A DNA stretch of 64,000 nt, taken from NCBI GenBank assembly GCA_036245805.1, contig BTRK01000001.1:22141087-22205086 (forward strand), in the 5' to 3' direction. The DNA comes from Pristionchus mayeri. Taxonomy: Eukaryota; Nematoda; Chromadorea; Rhabditida; Neodiplogasteridae. Of this stretch, positions 48,154 to 62,904 are shown piece by piece (positions within the stretch are counted from its first letter, which is position 1; every line of letters starts with the position of its first letter). Under the pieces are notes generated by a model that saw nothing but the letters and a program-made list of their open reading frames with translations, had not been told where the DNA came from and did no database searches. The position numbers and the translations under genes are program-made.

Positions 48154-49903
48154 TACCCTTACCCAACCGAAGCCATCCATCCCCAAACAACTTATTGATT
48201 CCTCTGGAAATATCGCAACTAGTACCTTAGACATAGCAAATTCCCTTGCATCCCGATTTGCATCCCACTTCACACTTGATGACGGATTATTACCATCCAT
48301 TCCCTCCCACCCCTCTTCCTCATATCTAAGAAATGTATCTTTCTTCCCCCATGACGTGTATAAGGCTTTAAAGCAGCTCTCACCATCATGCTCTACGGGC
48401 CATGATAACATTCCTCAGATTGTCTTTCGTAAATGTGCACATGCCCTCTCCCTCCCCCTGTGCGATATTTTCAATATTAGTATGGAAACCGGCACTGTCC
48501 CATCACTATGGAAATTCTCACTCATTACCCCAATCCCCAAACCAAACAAGAATCCCCAAGTACCCGACTCTTATCGCCCTATCTCCATACTGTCTCCCGC
48601 CTCTAAAACAATGGAACGCCTTGTCAAGCATAAGCTTGCCCCTTACCTTTACCGCTCCAATATCATTCCTAATTACCAACATGGTTTTCGATCCGGTGCC
48701 TCTGTTCTTACCAACCTCGTAGACTGTGAAAATGACTGGACCTTCGCTCATTCCCGTAAAGAGCAAACTGATGTTATTTACCTCGACTTCTCTCGTGCAT
48801 TTGACACCGTCCCCTTTCCCAAGCTTATCTCTAAATGCTTGCATTATGGTATTAATGGTAACCTTCTAAATTGGATCTCTGATTTTGTAACGGATAGGCA
48901 CTTCTCCGTAAGGTTAGGTACTACCGTATCTAAGTCCTTCCCTGTTCTCTCCGGCGTACCACAAGGATCTGTACTAGGGCCTATTCTATTCTCTCTTTAT
49001 ATATCTGATATTACATATGTCATTGCTCCCTTCCCCGATGTGTTTGTGAAAGCATATGCAGATGACATTAAGATTTATGTTTCCTATTCCAGTAAAAATA
49101 AAGCCTCTCGCACTGCCCAATTACAGTATGCCCTAGATGCTATCTATTCATGGACTGTATCCAATCAATTATCTCTCTCCGAATCTAAATGCACACATCT
49201 CCACATAGGTTCTTCTCTTGCTCCTCATTATCTCATTAATAATGTTATCCTCGAGCAAGTCCCTCAACAACGCGATCTCGGCGTCCAAGTACTGCCCACC
49301 CTAAATAACTCTGCCAGTATTGATGATCGTGTAAAAAAAGCCACCACTGTCATGCATATTATGCTTCGTGCTGTATCCGTTAATGATCCCACTATCCTTA
49401 TCAAATGCTTTAAAACATATGTTCTCCCTCACATTGAATTCGCTTGCCCCTTCTGGAACCCTCATATCAAGAAACAGAGTCAGAAGCTTGAGAAAATACA
49501 AGAGAAATTCACTCGTATTCTATACTATAGATGCTTTCCATCTCCATCATATCCTCTTGGTCTTCCCTCCTACTCTCAACGTCTGTCCTTCCTCGGTCTT
49601 CAAGCGCTTTTTGAGAGGAGAGTAACTTATGATCTAGTCCTGGCCCGTAGGATCATGTATGGAGACACCATACTCGATAGAAGTAAATTTTTCCTGTTTG
49701 CTCCCCTAAGAGAAAGGACCAACAACTTTGGAATCTATATTGAGAAAACCAGATCCACACCTCGATATCATTGTTTTTCTCGTAGAGTTGCTAGGATTTT
49801 AAACGCTCTCCCCACCCATGTATTGTCATCCCCCAGCATCCCTGTCTTCAAGAAGAGATTGATAGCTCTAGAATTTGATTTTCGGAAATATATTTTCCAA
49901 TAG
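48062..49903 (+). CDS. LINE reverse transcriptase, 613 codons, uninterrupted
   Basis: Copies element RNA into DNA at the target site. The N-terminal 90 residues match the region just upstream of the palm in many LINEs. Conserved reverse transcriptase blocks are in order: LITPIPKPNKNPQVPDSYRP (block 1/2), YLDFSRAFDTVPFPKLI (block with first catalytic Asp), VLSGVPQGSVLGPILFSLYI, and AYADDIKIY (catalytic Asp pair in the YADD box). A C-terminal thumb-like region rich in Tyr/Arg follows. There is no endonuclease in this frame. The open frame is intact from 48062 to the stop at 49903, suggesting a recent insertion. The clade (CR1 or Jockey group) is inferred from motifs. Confidence 0.93.
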   Translation: MFAKLVPIKKWNQFCEHKKLKNTKDLYRHIRTLTQPKPSIPKQLIDSSGNIATSTLDIANSLASRFASHFTLDDGLLPSIPSHPSSSYLRNVSFFPHDVYKALKQLSPSCSTGHDNIPQIVFRKCAHALSLPLCDIFNISMETGTVPSLWKFSLITPIPKPNKNPQVPDSYRPISILSPASKTMERLVKHKLAPYLYRSNIIPNYQHGFRSGASVLTNLVDCENDWTFAHSRKEQTDVIYLDFSRAFDTVPFPKLISKCLHYGINGNLLNWISDFVTDRHFSVRLGTTVSKSFPVLSGVPQGSVLGPILFSLYISDITYVIAPFPDVFVKAYADDIKIYVSYSSKNKASRTAQLQYALDAIYSWTVSNQLSLSESKCTHLHIGSSLAPHYLINNVILEQVPQQRDLGVQVLPTLNNSASIDDRVKKATTVMHIMLRAVSVNDPTILIKCFKTYVLPHIEFACPFWNPHIKKQSQKLEKIQEKFTRILYYRCFPSPSYPLGLPSYSQRLSFLGLQALFERRVTYDLVLARRIMYGDTILDRSKFFLFAPLRERTNNFGIYIEKTRSTPRYHCFSRRVARILNALPTHVLSSPSIPVFKKRLIALEFDFRKYIFQ

Positions 49904-49930
49904 TATTCCCTCCTTCCACTACCTTACCAC
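48062..49930 (+). mobile_element. 5'-truncated non-LTR retrotransposon (LINE), CR1/Jockey-like
   Basis: A single reverse transcriptase frame with no endonuclease domain upstream, so the copy is 5' truncated. It is inserted in the sense direction just after the splice donor at 47952 of the large gene. The 3' border is not clear; pyrimidine-rich sequence follows the stop, and I see no long poly(A) or clear target duplication. Confidence 0.88.
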
Positions 49931-50379
49931 ATTCCTTCATTCTCACCCCCTCCCCCCTTTAGAGATCCCCTGACGCTGGATCTCGGAGCAGAGTCTACCT
50001 GATCTACCTCGAGTGCCTCCTCCTCGATAAAACTCCCCATCAGAACAGACGAAGACAGATGAGACCAGCCGATTGGATCTTCGCATTTTACGATTGCACC
50101 TCCTTCCCCCCCATTCCCCCCTTCCTATCGTATTTGACCTCAGTGTGAGGAGAGTCAACTCTCTTGTATCATAACACATAAGTAATTATTCGTCTTTCGT
50201 TGCGCCGCCGAGCGTAGATAAAATATATAATTCAGATTACTGGAGGGCTCCTGCATCCTCCAGTGGAAACGACGAGGACAAACTGGTATGTTCAATCCTT
50301 CCATTCAATTGTAAATTTCTAGAAGAATTGGAATCCTACCATCTCCTGATAATGAAAATGTCTCGATCGGTTTTGGTGA
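49931..50379 (+). other. Possible last exons of the large gene, unresolved
   Basis: After the LINE a pyrimidine-rich tract ends in CCCTTTAG at 49961-49962, a good acceptor. Joined in the phase of the last upstream exon (ending 47951) it meets an early stop, while other frames stay open longer (to about 50149). A short segment at 50239-50284 (reading YWRAPASSSGNDEDKL) also has splice borders. I cannot decide whether the host gene ends here normally or was cut short by the insertion. Confidence 0.3.
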
Positions 50380-51111
50380 ATGATGTCGAGAACGGCAAAT
50401 AAAATATTGATTGAGGAGTTGAGGCAGGGCTGTGAGCCACGACCGGAACCCTTCATTAGATGCACAGAGTGGCCAAAGGTCAGTTGACGACTTCCTTAGG
50501 AGTTCTCGTATTGAATTGCCATAATTGATGCATTGTCCTTGGTTTATTTGGCCATTGCAATGGATCGTCGGTATTCAGACGACGTACGAAGAGGACTGCC
50601 GGACTATCTGTGTCGCGAAGGGAAAGGGAGGAGGTGAAACCGTGATCTCCATCAAGAAACTCAAGAAATACTTCGAACGGTGAGGAATGGAAATGGGCAG
50701 AACTCGGATACATTTAATTGATTCCCTTACATGGCACGTAAACAGCTGAGACCTTGGGATCTCTCCATCTAGTCATTCTCCTCACTCTTTCTTGATATTT
50801 GCAGACACGCGGATCTCGAAGAGATAAGGATCAAGAGGACTCCAACTATAAACGTCGCCTTCATTCGACTGAAGAAGCACTCGCAGGTCAGTTGAGAGAT
50901 CTGCCACTGAGTTAGAAGGAGAAGACAAAGCGAGAAAAAGACGAACACTTCTGCGTCCTCGTCCATTCGTTTTCGGTCTCTAAACTTCTCATTCATTCCT
51001 CTCTCTCTATTTCTTCAGGTCTCTCCACTACTGCACATGAATCACTCAGTGGATGGGACCAAATTATATATCACGTCCTACCTCAGCAAAGCTACCATGC
51101 GCCCCAATTGA
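50380..51111 (+). CDS. Small uncharacterised protein, 4 exons, ~124 residues
   Basis: Exons 50380-50478, 50579-50679, 50805-50886, 51019-51111 join in phase from the paired ATG (MMSRTANKILIEELRQG) to a TGA. It contains conserved-looking sequence CEPRPEPFIRCTEW, ETVISIKKLKKYFERHADLE and TINVAFIRLKKHSQVSPLL. The basic, alternating hydrophobic pattern could form a small alpha/beta domain, but no family is recognised. An upstream in-frame stop supports the ATG. It lies in the same direction as, and close behind, the large gene. Confidence 0.6.
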
Positions 51112-51865
51112 TCAACCCCTTTTTTTCTTTTTTTTGCCTATGACTCACCATATACTTAGAACCTCTTCCCCCTAATATCATAGCTTGCCCACATTATTAT
51201 TTCAATACTTTTGTCTTTTTTTCTTGCCTGGTCTTTCTTCACCCATTGTTTGTTCATAGTTGAGAAAATTCGGTTTCTTATTCGAACATACCATGTTTTT
51301 GCTTTTATCTTGCTTTTTATAATATAAAAATAATATATCGTTATTAGCGTGATATTATCGTTTCTCTACTTCGTATGTGTACTTTTGCGTTATCAGCCAT
51401 CTGATTCATAATATTCTGTAAGATTTCTTCGTAGTGTCTTCAATTATCCCTCTTGGTGTGCCTTTTGTCTTTACAGGGCCTTCCCTCTCCCCTCTCGCCA
51501 CTAATCACTCTGTGTCTTCCCATTCATACCTTTGTGTTTCGAATCCACCATTCACTGTATCAGGCTCAGGCGATAGTCGAAATTGTATATCACAATATTG
51601 TATTCTCTGTTCACAGTTCGAATTTCGAATATCAAATTTAATGAAGAATACTCTACTCATAAATTGTTTTTTTTGGTCGATATTTAGACTGGTGATATTC
51701 CAGGGCGGGAGTTGAATTCGAGAGCATCGACTCCCCCTCGCACGATATGATCATTCACCATCACTATTAGTTCACCCGATTTGGAGATCGACAAAATTCG
51801 CGTGAATTGGACCAGCGAATTGGGATCCGCTCCTACAGGGAAGAACTACAGGGAAATGCAGATTA
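51112..51865. other. AT-rich intergenic region
   Basis: Lies between two convergent genes (stop at 51111 on plus, stop at 51866 on minus). T-rich, with no coding frame of note; presumably the two 3' UTRs. Confidence 0.5.
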
Positions 51866-54420
51866 TCAATTACCAGGAAGTTGTGGATCAACTCTTAGCC
51901 AAGCGAAAGTGAATAAATCCAGTCGCCAAATGTGCGAGTCCCGATCTACCGTATACACAACATTCCTGTAATCGATTAATGCATTTGACCCTGAATGTAC
52001 AGTATGCCTTGATCTATCGGGTGTCCACTCGTCCAGACTAGTTCCCACCACGGGGAAACCGTGAACTGCATCCGGAGAACAGGCAATTGCTCGTCTATCT
52101 CTTCAATTATGGTCGATCGATGGATACTGTAATCATTACCGTACTTTGCCCTCGTGTCGAGAGTCACGAGTGAAGTGATTCCTTCGATTGATCGGAGAAC
52201 GGTCTCGTTCACGAAGTAGAGACACTTTTTATGAGCAAATCTCAGCAACCATCGTTCTCGCAGAAGGAGGATACGGTGCTGGTTAATTATCGATTTATGT
52301 AATCAGAAGAGTACAGTACCTCTCGTCGCTTCTTCGGGTCGACTATTCTTAATTTGGCACTCGTCGTTTGCATAGTAATCAACTTCCCTGCCGTTGAATT
52401 GGAGAATCGACTATCAGAATCCCAAACTATCTGAGTCCTGTTGTGCTCTCTCAATCATTGACTGTGACCTACCTGTCCATGTCCGTGTCTTCCCCTCACG
52501 TACCACTTACCCATCAACCGTATCTTCTGCACGTCCTCTAGCCATCTCAATCAATATTTGTCTACCGAATCGGAATGAGCTCCTACCGTAATCTGCCTAC
52601 ACTCCTCCATACGATTCTTCGAAAGAGGAATCGATCGAAGAAGACGAACGAGTTGTTGAAGTCGACGTGTACGATTCTGAAAGTTGACTGTGAGCATTGG
52701 GAGAGGGATTACCGTACCTGGGTGTGCTACCGTACACCACAATTCCGGTCTTCGTCCAATCTCTGTCGATCTCTCGTCTGTAGCAGAGAGTGAATCTAGA
52801 TCTTCTTAGCACTCCCAGTGAGAATCCCCTTTCCCAGTAACAGAGAGCACCTAGGGAGGACTAGAGACATCCATTGTCATATGATCACCTACCACCGATG
52901 CTGAAAACTCTCGATCGATCGATTGGCAATCCACCCATGATCATTGTCCATGATGGGAAGACTGTACGCAGTCTAATAAGACGACACTGGGAAGGGGGAG
53001 ATAGAGTGGAGGGAGGGGGGACTCACGAGTACTCTCACTGCCGATTCATCCTCCGTACTCGCATGTTGTGACCATCGTCTGGAGAGAGATCGATGACGAA
53101 TCTGAGCCAATGGAGTCTGAAAAGTTCAAAGATCGTCGATAATCTCAGTAATGGAATCGAACCCTCGGAGTCACGGAGAGGGTTATGAATCTATCGTCTG
53201 CTCCAATAATGGCGATCCCGTCCTTCGATACAGAGAGAATTCTTGCTGAATCCGGTCTACAGTATTCCTTGCTTTTTGATCGATGGAGGTAGATCACACC
53301 GTATGATTGAGTCTATTCGAGGATGGAGTCGCAGCCACTCGTGATTGTCGAGGGAGAGTCGCCACAGATAACATTCGCGACAGAGGAAGTAAGCGAATGT
53401 CGAGTCCTGCCACGATTTTATCTTTCTTGGCTACGGTAGCTATCGTACCTCGACATGGAACCATCTCTCTCGTCCCTCTACTCGAGGCATCTTCGGGTAA
53501 CCATGAGATAAATCCTGAGAAGAATCAATCGATAATCAGTTGTCCTATATCGACCGTACTTTTTCGCACGGGTAAGCTCTTAGTTCGTCTCGCCGTGCAT
53601 TGTAGAGCATGAGACGAGAAAGGCCAGACTTGTCACAACTAGAATACCGTAGTCTTCCCATTTCCCTCTAGGACCGTACCGAATGGATTGGTCGAGTAGA
53701 TACAATCTCTGATCGTATGCGAACATTAACTGCATTCCCGACGGGAGAGTAGTTAGTCGTCTCTCGACCACTGTCCCTCCTGGACGAGTGTCCAACAGGA
53801 AGAGTTCCGAGGTCCCAGCACGAAGAGCGAAGAGCACCTACCGTAACCACCTCATGATCTGAGTCGATAGAGGACTCACTGGTCCGTCAGCCTGGTAGTA
53901 ATCTTGTTGCAGATCATCCCAATCGTCTGCCGAGGTCTCCACTCCCTTCAGAAATATCGATTATCCCTTTAAGTTAGACTCTTCATTAGGTGCACCGAAA
54001 AGAAGCATAAACAAAGAAATTGTTTATCCCACCTGAACGAATCGTGTTTTGAAGCGGATGTCATGTTTCATGATTTCTTCTTCATCTCCGATCGATAATC
54101 GGCAGATGATCGTACGCGTGAAGAATATTATCGATCGGGCAACGAAAGATGTATAGGAGTAGTGAGTGGATGAATGAAGGCACGTGGGGACCTTATTGAT
54201 GAGTAGTGACTACTCCATACTTCCTTCCTACCATTCCCTTCAGATTTACTCCTGTTCGAGTCCATTCCTTTGTCGTCTCGTTGAATAGACACAAGCTGAA
54301 AGATAATGACTAGGAGTGCCTCAGTGTGGGTACCTCGATCGTTCGTTCCTTTCGGGATTCCAGTACGCGAGTTGCCCTCGCAGAGAGAAGATCCGCGCAG
54401 GAATAACTCGCTCATCATCT
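51866..54420 (-). CDS. Beta-propeller / Kelch-like protein, exon borders approximate
   Basis: Many short minus-strand exons read as propeller blade fragments: ARIFSLRGQLAYWNPERNE and LCLFNETTKEWTRTGVNLKG (54.3-54.4 kb), then LFALRAGTSELFLLDTRPGG and MQLMFAYDQRLYLLDQSIRY (53.8-53.7 kb), LRFVIDLSPDDGHNM (53.1 kb), KKCLYFVNETVLRSIEGITS (52.2 kb) and lastly VVYTVDRDSHIWRLDLFTFA followed by W, ending at the stop at 51866. The pattern (hydrophobic-Tyr/Leu-Leu-Asp ... Trp) is that of Kelch-type blades. GVETSADDWDDLQQDYYQAD is an acidic insert. No BTB or other partner domain was found. TACNGTA motifs are unusually dense in its introns. I did not resolve all phases, so the model may contain missing exons. 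Confidence 0.5.
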
Positions 54421-54774
54421 ATTTTAGAATTGTAAGTAGAAATAACTTCGACGACTCACCTATTTTCAGATGAACTGCCGAGCAAAGGACTGAGACTGGC
54501 CCGAGAGAAAAATACGGCTCATCATTCATTCACAATTACTGATCTTTAATTTTAGAGTAATGAAATATTGCGAGTGAATGAATGGAGAGTGTTCAAATGA
54601 AGAGGAGATGACAAGAGAAAAAGAAGGAAAGAAGAGAGAAAATGAAGCTGGATGAGAAATGTGTCATTTATTGTAGGGGAAGAAGGAGAGAGAAGAGAAA
54701 TAATGGTAAAGGACGATTCGGATGATTCATGATGAGAACTTTATTGTGCCATCCCTCATTTCCTCAATTATTTC

Positions 54775-55584
54775 TCATTGGAAAATCAATGCAGGCACAT
54801 GAGTCATCATAGATAGTCTGGAAGAACTCCAGAAGTAGTCAACCATGACATCATCATTCTTCTCCTTCACAGCTTCTTTCTGTCCACTATTCCCTATTGG
54901 CTTGATACAATCCTGCAGACTGATCCATGGAATATCCCTTCCAACAAGCATCCTTTCTCGTCGATTCCTTCTATATGTCCATCTAAACTCGCCCCTCGAT
55001 TTCCTTTCAATGAAAATCCAAGATAAATGGTATTCAAATAGCAAAGAATCGGAGGCACGACAATGTAGACAAGGGATGGGGCATGAAATCACGACAATTG
55101 AAGATATCTCTGAGGAAGCGGACGTAAACTGTCGTGAAGTCACAGTCACGATGGCTCAGTTCCGAAGTGAGGAATATGTGTCTCGATAGATCATTAAAGA
55201 TGGAAAGTCAACAAAACAAAGATTTAGTTGGAGCAATTGCCATAATCATCTCTTGAACGATGATAGATACCCAAAACAGAAGACTGTGTTAATTTCCGAA
55301 CAGAGATAATCACGTTTGCTTGCAGGACAGGCAAAATATAGTATACAAATTTTCGAAGGCGTGCTCAATTTCCCGAAATATCTCTTACCTAACGAGCATC
55401 TCCCATGTTCATACGACTTGAAGAAGAATTGAGAGGTCAATGAGGAACGTTTAGGAGAGAGTGCAGAGAGGTCGAGGATAAGAGGGAGATAGAAGGGATC
55501 CGTGAAGTGAAGAAGGAATTGGTCCACACTGTGAATTTCACTATATTTTACTCGATCATCGAATATTACGAGAGGGAGAATCAT
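54775..55584 (-). CDS. Weak candidate gene, uncharacterised
   Basis: A minus-strand frame from 55584 reads MILPLVIFDDRVKYSEIHSV and stays open to a GTAAGA donor near 55390. A second open stretch (55149-54775) contains YHLSWIFIERKSRGEFRWTY. They may be exons of one gene, but the junction phase forces a stop soon after in the joined frame, so the model is doubtful. No family is recognised. Confidence 0.25.
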
Positions 55585-55769
55585 TTACGTGCGTAATATT
55601 GATTACGTTCGAACGATTTGAATACTCTCGATCATTTATTGTCTCAATCATCTGGTCAATCGGTCATTTTCCATTCATTCACTTCACTATGGCTGAGTAG
55701 TTGTCTGTCATCAATCCTCTTTTCCTATCGACATTTTTCTAAACCAATACAAATCCCTTCATATTCATC

Positions 55770-59940
<4,171 letters not shown>

Positions 59941-60373
59941 AAGATAGAGGAAAACGGATTTATAAGGGAAGATTGCTTCAAGAAAGAACTTCTTCTTCCT
60001 ACATTTAGTTATAAATGAGATATATATCAATATTGTTCATCATCGATGTATTTCCACTGGTTTGATGTAATTTCTAAGCGCAAATAAACTCTTGTTAACT
60101 CTACGAGCACATGTAAAATTCATAAAAACTTTTAGATTTTGAATAATTTATTGCATTTACCGTAGTATTGACAGAAATGTGAAGTGTATCAAATCAGCGG
60201 GAAAGGTAAAATAAATATTCTTGAATATCAGGTTGTCAGACTAGCGGGATTAATAAGGAGGTACTATTGCAAAAGTGAAAGAAGTAGTAAAGATAAACAG
60301 TCTATCACAGAAATCGGCTTCTCATTACAATGATTCCGTATAAACATTATCGATCGATTGCTTACAGTACAAT
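59941..60373. other. Spacer between convergent genes
   Basis: AT-rich interval between the JmjC stop (plus) and the LAMTOR4 stop (minus). Contains AATAAA-like sites on the plus strand (for example at about 60084) and one TTACCGTAGT motif. No gene. Confidence 0.5.
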
Positions 60374-60916
60374 TCAAGGAGGGAGGAGACCTCGCTTGAC
60401 GACGAACACGTATTTGCCTGCAAGAAATCGCTTTGCTATGGGCACACCACATCAATTTACACACATTTCAAAATGCGACCATGATCCGAAAGACTACCCC
60501 TCTCATAAATCCCTCCCCTTTCACCGAAAAAAAGTAATCAATAAATGACGTTATAGAGGACTGACCATTCCTCGAGATGGTCAACATGTAATCAGAGTAG
60601 TGAATGGAGAGGTTCGCTGTCTTGCCCTACAAATAAATACAAGAGATTTAAATTGCAACAGACTGAAAGCAGAGTGCATTAAACCCAGTTCACTTGTTCC
60701 TCAAAGAGACTCACATCAGGCATGGTTGATTGGCAGGCGAGCATCTTCTGGATCGGATTCACCATCGACTCCTTGTTAGCTAACTCGCCCTCGGACTGAG
60801 AGACACATTGAGACTAGGATAAGGACAGTTCCTACCTTGAGTACAGCACCATCGGAGATGACGAGATATCCCCTGAGATCGGGGAGTTTGTTGAGGAAGG
60901 CGAGAGAAGCGTCCAT
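60374..60916 (-). CDS. LAMTOR4: LAMTOR4 (Ragulator complex subunit) homologue
   Basis: Roadblock-fold subunit of the Ragulator complex, which anchors Rag GTPases and mTORC1 to the lysosome surface. Exons 60916-60836, 60795-60715, 60626-60566, 60417-60374 join in phase to 88 residues (human about 99). Diagnostic sequence: NKLPDLRGYLVISDGAVLKS near the start (human has a matching LGYLVLSEGAVL), the central helix NPIQKMLACQSTMPD, the strand NLSIHYSDYMLTISRNG and the C-terminal GKYVFVVKRG. The ATG follows a splice-acceptor-like GTGTGCAG by three bases. It lies 219 bp downstream of the TRAPPC4 stop on the same strand. Confidence 0.88.
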
Positions 60917-61019
60917 CTACTGCACACCAACCCATTGCTATCTCTCATGGAATACAAAGGTAATCGAGGCGTCGCGAACGCAGTAGAAGACAATCTAGTC
61001 ATTCCAAGAATAAATATAT

Positions 61020-61025
61020 TTTATT
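61020..61025 (-). terminator. AATAAA polyadenylation signal of TRAPPC4
   Basis: AATAAA on the minus strand, about 110 bases after the TRAPPC4 stop codon and about 100 bases before the acceptor-like CAG (60920-60922) just upstream of the LAMTOR4 ATG. That spacing is what is known for SL2-type operon gene pairs in rhabditid nematodes. Confidence 0.6.
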
Positions 61026-61134
61026 CACACCCATCTCATCGGAATTTAATAATCTTGTAATATGCATCGATATATGTACACAAAAAAGGGAAAATATATT
61101 ATCAATACTATATTCAATTGATCTACTACCGTAA

Positions 61135-62340
61135 TCAGACCGCCATCGTCCCTGAATTCTTGTCCGTTCGTTCCAACAATGCCTTGAGACCCTCATCAAA
61201 CTTGTGGCATCTGCAATACTTTCGCATATGACCTAGTGTGGCGAACAAATGGGAACATGCTTGGCACTACCTTGCACGGCTGTTTATTAACATGTAAATT
61301 AAAGCATCACTAGCCTGATGGGCATGTCGATAGTGTAGAAAGGATTCTTGAGTGCGTAGTCGGCGTATAATTCATACAGCTTCATCAGAATTGAATCCTG
61401 TAAAGAAATTCAATAAAAATGTATATTTAAGAAAAAACTATCACAATTGCGAAAAGAGAAAACCAATTTGAACGAACCACTGGGGCAGTTGATCCTGTAG
61501 ACATGACTAGCACGAATTTGACGCCAGTCCTCGACTGCAGACAACAAAGACGGAACTGCGAGGTCTCCAGCACCTCAAGCACAGTTATAGACATCAATTA
61601 TTCCATGTGCTACTGGTAATTATGAAATAGTAAAATATATATATCTAACCTCTATTCCTGAGCTCTTGGCAACGGGCGAAAGTTGAACTGCGATTGCGAA
61701 GAAGGAGTTGAACATACTGCTGAGGATGATCTTCTCGTTGGTTGACATCCACGGAGGAGAGAAGGTTATGTTCATCTGGAGGAGAAGGGATTGAGAGGGA
61801 AAAGAATTATAGAGTAAGCACAGCAAGAGAATAATTAAAAATATTGAAGTAGTTACTGCATTAGTAATTAAAATCATATTTATAAAGGAAAAATGGAACA
61901 TACAGGGAAATTCCTCTCATTCTCGATGAATTCGAGTACATTTTCTTGCTGTCCTTCGTGAGTGAATCGAGTGCCACTAACGGGACATCCATTCACTGCC
62001 GAGACATGATACCTGCGAATTAACACGGGTAACTAAACACAAGGACAATGAACTTATCAAGGGTGCTATTATTCACCTCAACCGGATGGCATCTTTCTCG
62101 CCGAAGACAACAGTTGCTTTCTGGTCGATTTCTTCAAGAACGACACTTAAAAGTTTGTTCAGGAAATATCATAAAAGAAGGAAAAAGTGATCGAAGCTCA
62201 ATAAAGTAAACAGTTTGCAAGTGTAGTCACCTGAGAGGATACTCAAAGGTTCGCTCCACCTCTCTCTGCTCTCCCTTGATCTCGTAGTCGTAGATGAGAG
62301 ATCCAGCTCTGTTGATGATGAGAACTTGGTGGATAGACAT
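61135..62340 (-). CDS. TRAPPC4: TRAPPC4 (TRAPP complex subunit 4, synbindin family)
   Basis: Core subunit of the TRAPP vesicle-tethering/Rab-GEF complex at the ER-Golgi. Exons 62340-62231, 62145-62077, 62012-61904, 61775-61650, 61573-61478, 61397-61315, 61210-61135 give 222 residues (human 219), all in phase. Matches to human TRAPPC4 along the length: [57 protein letters not shown] then [41 protein letters not shown] then PIRC. The ATG follows TTTTCAG by three bases, suggesting trans-splicing. The sixth intron begins GC (AG|GCTAGT), a GC-AG intron fixed by homology. Probably first gene of a two-gene operon with LAMTOR4. Confidence 0.95.
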
Positions 62341-62904
62341 GTCCTGAAAAGAGACAGATAAGCACAATTGAGAAGGTGATAAGAGGAAGTACACACACTC
62401 CGCATATTGAACTGTATTGTACGGAGACGCCGAATCAAACGATCGCGGCGATTATATAAGTAAATTATGAATTTAGTCAAGAGAAAAACAATAATAATAA
62501 TAATAACTCGAGGAAGAGAGCCGGAAACGAAGCCGGGATGTTTAAAAGTTTGATATAATTCTTACAGTACTCACCGGGAGATTGATCATAAATTAGAATT
62601 TCAAAACTTACAAATAGAATTGCATCTGAGAATCATACTCTCTTTACGACACTGCCGTGCTCTAGCTTTCATTAGGTTTTTATCTCAATGGTTAATAACA
62701 AAAGGTCCAATTTGGCCAGGTTGCGACCAGTGTGTGAGTTCAACAACTTAGTCAGAGTGTGAGATCAATGTACAAAATACAAGCAATTTTGATTGTGGAA
62801 TTATGGTTGAGATATGAAAACTACCTAGGGTGGTAAATAACAAATAAAAGTATGTGCAAGAAGGAAAGGGTGTAGAAAGTATCTCGAGAGGTACGTTAGG
62901 TAGA
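62341..62904. other. Spacer between the LSD1-like and TRAPPC4 genes
   Basis: Contains the presumed 3' UTR of the LSD1-like gene and the 5' region of TRAPPC4, both on the minus strand. AT-rich, with no further gene seen. A TTTTCAG acceptor-like site lies at 62344-62350. Confidence 0.45.
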
